Source of the DNA: Phoronis australis
Lineage: Eukaryota; Phoronida; Phoronidae
NCBI GenBank assembly: GCA_002633005.1
Contig: NMRA01000763.1
Coordinates: 65,160 to 129,159 of the forward strand
Length of the DNA: 64,000 nucleotides
Reading direction: 5' to 3'
Shown: in pieces, positions 58,461 through 64,000 of the stretch
Position numbering within the stretch: the stretch's first letter is position 1
Layout: each line of letters opens with the position of its first letter
Made by a program: the position numbers and the translations under genes
The notes under the pieces: model-generated
Seen by the model: the letters and a program-made list of their open reading frames with translations, nothing else
Databases searched by the model: none
What the model was told of the DNA's origin: nothing

Positions 58461-59891
58461 TTCACGGGTGAGAAACAACATGACCGCCGGTCCTCTAAAT
58501 TGGACTGACTCACCCAAAACAGGACCTCCATGGATCAAATGGGACCGTCGCACCAGAAAATGGGACTGACGCACCTAAAAACATGACCGTCCCACCAGAA
58601 AACAGGACTGCAGGAGACTGAACATGACCGCCGGACAATATGTAGTTATCAATACCTTTGTAAGATACTGCTTGTGATTACATAATCGGTCAGCTAGCTG
58701 TGCAAAGACTCACCAAAATAAAGCTTGGTAGCACTGCGTTATTGAGCTCCGTTAAATCCCTGAAATTTCGCACAGCCCGAGTATAGTTCTGCTCGTCACC
58801 TTGTCGTGAAACTTATATCAACATGTAGAGCTCGCGAGCGGAGCAGGCGCATGCAAAATGTAGGAGTCAAACAACACTCACCTTGCAGGTTGCAGCTGCT
58901 GGAGTGAAAAACAATCTAATGAACGTCATTTGTTTGCCTATTGTAACAAAAAAGTCTGTCGTGCTTGTGACATGAGCACGCGACATGTCCTAAAATTTTG
59001 CGACATCTTTCGGAAGATGATGACTCAACTTCGCAGCAGCACGATTTGTTCTAAAATTTGATTTGCTGGTATTAAAATACTAAAAACATATGACGAAATG
59101 AAACCAGTTTCGATAATTTGTTGTGCCATGTACGCAACCTTGTAGAAGAGAAGAAGAGCTGACTGAACGGTGAAAAAATTAAGGAACTGGTCAATGTAAG
59201 CTGACCTAAAAGAACGCACCTCAATTTTAGCAGCAGAATTACGAAAGAACAATTTTTTCCGGCGAGCGCCGATAAATAATTTAGCTTACTCAAGGAAGAG
59301 TGTCGTTAATAACACTAAATCGGTGAAGATTTTATATGTTCAGCGTTTTACCCACATCGGCGCCAAGCTATATATTTAGTATACTGCTTTGCCGCACAAA
59401 GGCTAGTTATGATGCTACACCCGAGAACCAGAACGCCCGTTTTTATTCTTGACTAAAACCTCAAATTGGAGAAAACGATTTTCATTTTGTTCTAAAACTT
59501 ACGCAGTGGATAAAGTTATAATTATTTAGCTCCAAAGCGTGCAACATGGTTGGTTTGTGGTTAAAACTCAAAAGCACCGCATGTTACAAAGCGAAGTGTC
59601 CAGTAGCGCACAAAAGATTTCGTTGGATTAACTGGCACGAGACCAGCATATGCATACGTATATAGCTCCATTGAATGATCTGTGTAGGACTACCGGAAAT
59701 AAATCTTAACTTGTTTGTCACTGCGGTTTCAATCCCCGGCGGTCATGATCAGTCCCCGGCGGTCCTGTTTTCTGGTGGGGCGGTCATGTTTTTTCTGGTG
59801 CGAAGGTCCCATTTGATCCCCGGAGGTCCTGTTTTGGGTGAGTCGGTCAGACTTAAGAGGACCAGCGGTCATGTTGTTTATCACCCGTGAA
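58461..59891. mobile_element. 1.4-kb element with ~170-bp inverted repeats upstream of ANAPC5
   Basis: The left arm (58461-58640) begins TTCACGGGTGA and carries AACATGACCGCCGG, CACCCAAAACAGGACCTCC and CACCAGAAAACAGGAC. The right arm (about 59729-59891) is its reverse complement with moderate divergence, ending TCACCCGTGAA. The 1.1 kb between them shows no transposase-like frame. It is either a non-autonomous DNA transposon or two opposed copies of one repeat flanking host sequence. Confidence 0.7.
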
Positions 59892-60895
59892 ATTGTAACA
59901 GCCAATAATATGAGTGGATATGATCATGTGGGTTTTATTAGCCAATCACTAAATAAGTAGAATGTTATATATTATGGGCTGAAATCAACAAGATAATTAG
60001 ATGCGCTATAGTAGTTGAAGCATAAAGACTTGCAACAGTGTACAGAGGAAATTGTACAACAGAACCATCTCGTGGAAGATTCTAGAAAGGATCTTGGCAA
60101 GGGCAAGGGTTAACGAACAGGAAATTAACTAAGAGCTTGTCACTTGCAATGTGGGTAGTAAGGTACTACCTGAAGCGTTGCGTCATCAGCCAGAGACTGT
60201 GACCAGCAAGAAGAATCGCCGGTAGAAGAAATTGCCTGCAAGTGTTGCATCACCAGACTGGCGGTGACCAGCAAGTACACAGTCGCTATACAGTGTGTGT
60301 AGTTCGAAAATTCACCAACAGGACAGTCATACAATAAGTGGAGAGTCCTAGCTTGGATAGCAGATAAGACATTTGAATATTTTGGTTGATCGATTAAAGT
60401 AGTCTTTAAAGAGGGTGCTAGCGTAGTTACTCTACTAAATTACTAAATTAACAATAGGTTTCACTTGTCTAATTAGGGCTTATCATATAATAAATTAATT
60501 ACTGGTTTTGATTATTTACTCTCCATCTAAGCACAATCTCAAAGCATAGCTACCTTTAACAAACCCACTGTCAATCGTCCGACACCTGGTTCTCAGAATC
60601 TGGGACCGCTATACATATTCGACCAGTGTCAATCTGTCTACGGCCCAGGCCTACACTAGTGTATGTGTCTTGTGATCTTATCCGTCAAGATAAGCCAACA
60701 ATCCCAACATAACACCACAGACGTTCCCAGCTTTCATGATCATGATCGCGTTGGATTGGGACGATCAGAAGCTGCGGACGCCTGAGACTGAGTAATAAGG
60801 TTGAGTCTTGGGCAAGTTGTAGGCAAATTTTTCTACTATTCGTTTAATTTTATGAAATATGCATAGCCTTAGAAAAAAATGAGGAAATTTCTTAC

Positions 60896-60952
60896 CAGGA
60901 AAGTATACTTTAAACTTGTCAAATACCGGCACGTCGTCGTCGTTCAACTTCA
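60896..60952 (-). CDS. exon-like segment, unidentified
   Basis: Bounded by an acceptor TCTATTCTAG and a donor GTAAGAAA. It reads KLNDDDVPVFDKFKVYFP. No partner exon was found, and joining it to the first ANAPC5 exon runs into a stop within eight codons. Confidence 0.25.
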
Positions 60953-61007
60953 CTAGAATAGACTACTCGTAATCGGACTCGTAGTCAGCCCCGCGCACAT
61001 TTGATTG

Positions 61008-61041
61008 GTTTAACCATAGATATTATAGTCTATGGTTTAAC
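61008..61041. repeat. perfect 13-bp-arm hairpin
   Basis: GTTTAACCATAGA, an eight-base loop, then TCTATGGTTTAAC. A looser ACCATAGA...TCTATG pair occurs near 20795-20840. Confidence 0.8.
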
Positions 61042-61566
61042 TAGTGTGACTTGTCACTAAGACTAAGTCAAAGAGTTTCTATGGGAATTGTCTTTAGTGT
61101 AGGGTAAAAAAGGTCGAAATGGGTGATATGCTCTTGCTTCATACGAGAACCGACGTTCTTATGGCTCAGCTGTTTAATGGGCACTCAAGATCAACCAAAG
61201 TTTCCGCCGCTGCAAGTTTTTGTGTTAACGTCAACACAATTTTCGATGACATAATAAATTCATCCTGCCATCTAGCGGCATTAGACATACTGCGGAACAA
61301 GAATCCCGATCCTAGTCTGTGAGACTGGGGAAGGCGGGGTAGCATTCAATAATGGCCTGTAAAAAGGAACCTATTGGTCGTTTTTTCGCTTAGATGATAT
61401 TGGGTCATTTTTTAATATTGAAAAATGAACCTGTCAACGTTGCTGGCAACTCAGTGCATGCAATAGTTTCGCGGCCTGGATGCCGCCGACTCAGCTGGAG
61501 CTCCATAATGACTTCAGTTTTCCGTTTCTATATACTGAAATTTGACGCCGCCCAAGCGTGCGTTCA

Positions 61567-61660
61567 GTATCGCTAGGACATCGCTAAAAAGGAAGACTTC
61601 GCGAGAATACGTGAGAGATTGCCGTGTATTTAAATTGAGAACGAGTGACTGGCTAGATTT
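61567..61660. repeat. dispersed repeat, copy B
   Basis: ATCGCTAAAAAGGAAGACTT and CGCGAGAATACGTGAGAGA match copy A at 25952-26040. Confidence 0.7.
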
Positions 61661-62182
61661 TCGTAATCGGGGCCCGGACGGCGTTTTCCCCGGCGTTGCT
61701 CCCAACTTGTTCGATTCTATAGCTCAAGTTGGGAAGATCACCCGCCCTGTAGCCAATATCTTACACCACTGACTGGGATTAACTCCATTCCCGACTGAAG
61801 ATCTTTAGCCGCTGACTGGGCTCGGCCGAGTGCTGCTAAAAACAAAGTAAAGTTATAACATATACTGGACCGTTCACATGCAATAGCACTCGGATTTCTG
61901 AATTCCTTGTCAAACCATGAATGCTGACCATGATAGTTTTTGAATCACCAAACTCGCCCAACTACAACAGAAGTTAAGACAATCCAGTTAGTTCTGCCAA
62001 GTACGTTTCAGTACTGAACCCTGGCTTAATTAGGGCCTTTCATCGACGCCGCCGTCGATGTTTTGGGGAGTTGCGGTCAGTAACGGCTTAACTCCGGCCG
62101 GGTCCTGGATCGCAGTTAACAGCTGAGATCCAGTTAACATCGCACTTAACAGTTTGATTTAGAGTGGTGGATCTCGGATACC

Positions 62183-62352
62183 ATGAGGGGGGCCGACATC
62201 CTCGAAGAATTGGACAAAGCGCTATTGTATGTGCACGAGGCGGCCCGGCCAATAGTGCGGGGTAACGGCCCTTCGGGAAATCTCTCGTTGGGCCTAAAAA
62301 AAAAACGGGAACGTGTTTTTCCCCTCACCCGCTACCGGTTCCAGCTCCTGAA
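62183..62352 (+). CDS. possible first exon of an unidentified gene
   Basis: From ATG 62183 the frame reads MRGADILEELDKALLYVHEA, then ARPIVRGNGPSGNLSLGLKK and LTRYRFQLL, ending at a consensus donor AA|GTAAGT (phase 2). The surrounding DNA is locally GC-rich, as at a promoter. The next exon may be lost in the gap at 62575-62912. No family is recognised. Confidence 0.35.
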
Positions 62353-62486
62353 GTAAGTATTTCCTCACGCTTCACCCTGTTTTGCTGGTTCCAACTTTGC
62401 TTGCGGCAGCCAACCATAAGTCCATGAGGCGGATTGGAGGGCCGGGCCCCCTGCCCCCTCAAATCCGCCTACCGGGATTCATGCGG

Positions 62487-62501
62487 TGTGTGCGTGCGCG
62501 G

Positions 62502-62574
<73 letters not shown>
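62487..62574. repeat. (GCGT)n/(GT)n compound microsatellite
   Basis: GCGT tetramers pass into a GT run that continues up to the gap, which probably exists because of this repeat. Confidence 0.95.
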
Positions 62575-62912
62575 NNNNNNNNNNNNNNNNNNNNNNNNNN
62601 NNNNNNNNNNNNNNNNNNNNNNNNNNNNNNNNNNNNNNNNNNNNNNNNNNNNNNNNNNNNNNNNNNNNNNNNNNNNNNNNNNNNNNNNNNNNNNNNNNNN
62701 NNNNNNNNNNNNNNNNNNNNNNNNNNNNNNNNNNNNNNNNNNNNNNNNNNNNNNNNNNNNNNNNNNNNNNNNNNNNNNNNNNNNNNNNNNNNNNNNNNNN
62801 NNNNNNNNNNNNNNNNNNNNNNNNNNNNNNNNNNNNNNNNNNNNNNNNNNNNNNNNNNNNNNNNNNNNNNNNNNNNNNNNNNNNNNNNNNNNNNNNNNNN
62901 NNNNNNNNNNNN
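62575..62912. other. assembly gap
   Basis: 338 undetermined bases directly after the GT microsatellite. The long ORFs drawn across it contain no real sequence. Confidence 0.99.
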
Positions 62913-63239
62913 CCATGTTCAAACTTATAGCTAACTTTTAAAATAGTACCTGAGACACAGCTGATTTGCTTTTTGTTAAGTATATTGCAGGCTTCTTGCA
63001 GATATTGTCCAAAACGCTATTTTACGGAGTTTTTAAGATTCTCCACTCTTGTGTGAGCATTTATGTGGAAATTTTTTCGCTTACACTGGTCACCGCTCAG
63101 ATTCTCTTAGCCCCAAACCACTTTAACGATGCCTTCAGCTCGCCCTTTGTATTGATGTAGACCTGAACTAATGAAATCTAAAGGTAATAACTTACACTAC
63201 TCGGTCTCAACAATCGTGTTTGTTATTTCACCCAAACAG

Positions 63240-63377
63240 GTTTTCTCTGGCATTATCACAGAGTTACATCCTGCAGCTGTGGAGAGTAGTTTTAACTTGG
63301 TACACAATATGACTAAGAATTTTATTTCGTTTTTATCTTCACAAAAAGACACTTCCCATAAGGAACGATGGTTTTAA
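63240..63377 (+). CDS. possible terminal exon, unidentified
   Basis: After an acceptor TTTCACCCAAACAG, a 45-codon frame reads VFSGIITELHPAAVESSFNL followed by VHNMTKNFISFLSSQ and ends at TAA. It could be the last exon of the gene opened at 62183, but the phase link is not established. The rest of the window to 64000 is AT-rich with nothing recognisable. Confidence 0.2.
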   Translation, partial: VFSGIITELHPAAVESSFNLVHNMTKNFISFLSSQKDTSHKERWF

Positions 63378-64000
63378 AAATTGTTTAATACCAGTTTTTG
63401 GTATTCGATTTCTTTTTTAATACTCCTGTCTACTTGGTTTTTCTCATACTGGGAACGGATTGATACAAATGTACTTTTACATTTTATTTTTAAACTTGAA
63501 GTACTGAAACAGTCTATGATCGTCAGCGAAACTTTGTTACACTAAATATTAGTCATTATTTCAAGTTTGATCTTTATTAGTCTAAAATATGCGAAAGTGT
63601 AAATATGGTGATAGTCAAGATGAAATTTGTAATCTCTGGAAAATTTCGGTTGTACTGACTGCAAAACTATTTTAGCTTTTTGTCACTTTAGAATGGGCAC
63701 AAGTTAATTACAACAAGTTAACAATCTGGTTAAAATAGATTGAAAAAATACTAAAAGAAAAATGCATGTGGTAAACTCTGATCAGCGTGTGTCAATCCAC
63801 CGAGTATATCAATACACACGGTCGTTTATCTTCAACTGTACTCAATGTTTGTAGTTTTTAGCTTATTAGTTAATCGATTTTTTAAAAACCGAAAACCATA
63901 CGTGGTCGCTTTTTCCAGATAAACACAGCGTGGTGTTCATTTTAACGACATTTTTTGGTTCGTGCATTTTGAAAATTTGCCATCTTGTACAGGCAGAGAT

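Noticed and set aside
60896-60952. Upstream coding exon of ANAPC5
   Set aside because: Joined to the acceptor at 57625 it gives a stop after a few codons, and APC5 homology begins only after the ATG at 57574.
62382-62941. ORFs rich in Cys/Val or Thr/His near 62.4-62.9 kb
   Set aside because: They translate the GCGT/GT microsatellite and the adjoining gap.

Overview
This is a eukaryotic window, and every confident gene is split by introns with GT..AG borders, so the bacterial reading of long ORFs does not apply. It looks like a marine invertebrate, most likely an anthozoan cnidarian (coral or relative). The grounds are a catalase-related allene-oxide-synthase-type gene, a family best known from corals; a CTHRC1-like secreted protein without collagen repeats; decayed Gypsy and LINE copies; and a high density of the palindrome ACATGTACATGT. 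The taxon is an inference, since no marker gene is present. Most ORFs in the window are chance frames. The real genes were found by joining exons through splice sites with matching phase.

Layout, left to right. (1) About 1.3-13.7 kb, minus strand: a seven-exon gene for a catalase-fold heme enzyme related to coral allene oxide synthase, 408 residues, ending in a stop with no lipoxygenase domain. Its third-from-last intron carries a decayed Gypsy retrotransposon (5.5-8.1 kb) and its second intron a LINE 3' end (12.5-13.0 kb). (2) 14.8-21.1 kb: exon fragments on both strands, including a RIYLG-type exon with an in-frame stop and a two-exon 5' end of an unidentified minus-strand gene. (3) 21.5-30.3 kb: mostly intergenic, with two long foldback elements (22.4 and 26.7 kb), SINE-like tRNA heads and one 121-codon open stretch. 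(4) 30.6-33.3 kb: a 2.7-kb transposon with inverted repeats of about 0.4 kb, flanked by TA, carrying a frameshifted gene. (5) 34.7-38.9 kb, minus: a complete four-exon gene for a secreted coiled-coil protein with a C-terminal CTHRC1-type domain (441 residues). (6) 41.1-57.6 kb, minus: the complete coding region of anaphase-promoting complex subunit 5 (ANAPC5) in 16 coding exons (728 residues), with an assembly gap, transposon remnants and a local exon-end triplication in its introns. (7) 57.6-64 kb: the ANAPC5 upstream region, a 1.4-kb element with inverted ends, some exon-like fragments and a second gap.

The three well-supported genes are functionally unrelated: lipid hydroperoxide metabolism, extracellular matrix or signalling, and cell-cycle ubiquitin ligation. 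They do not form a cluster or operon. In all three, total exon length is divisible by three and all internal phases agree, which is the main support for the models.
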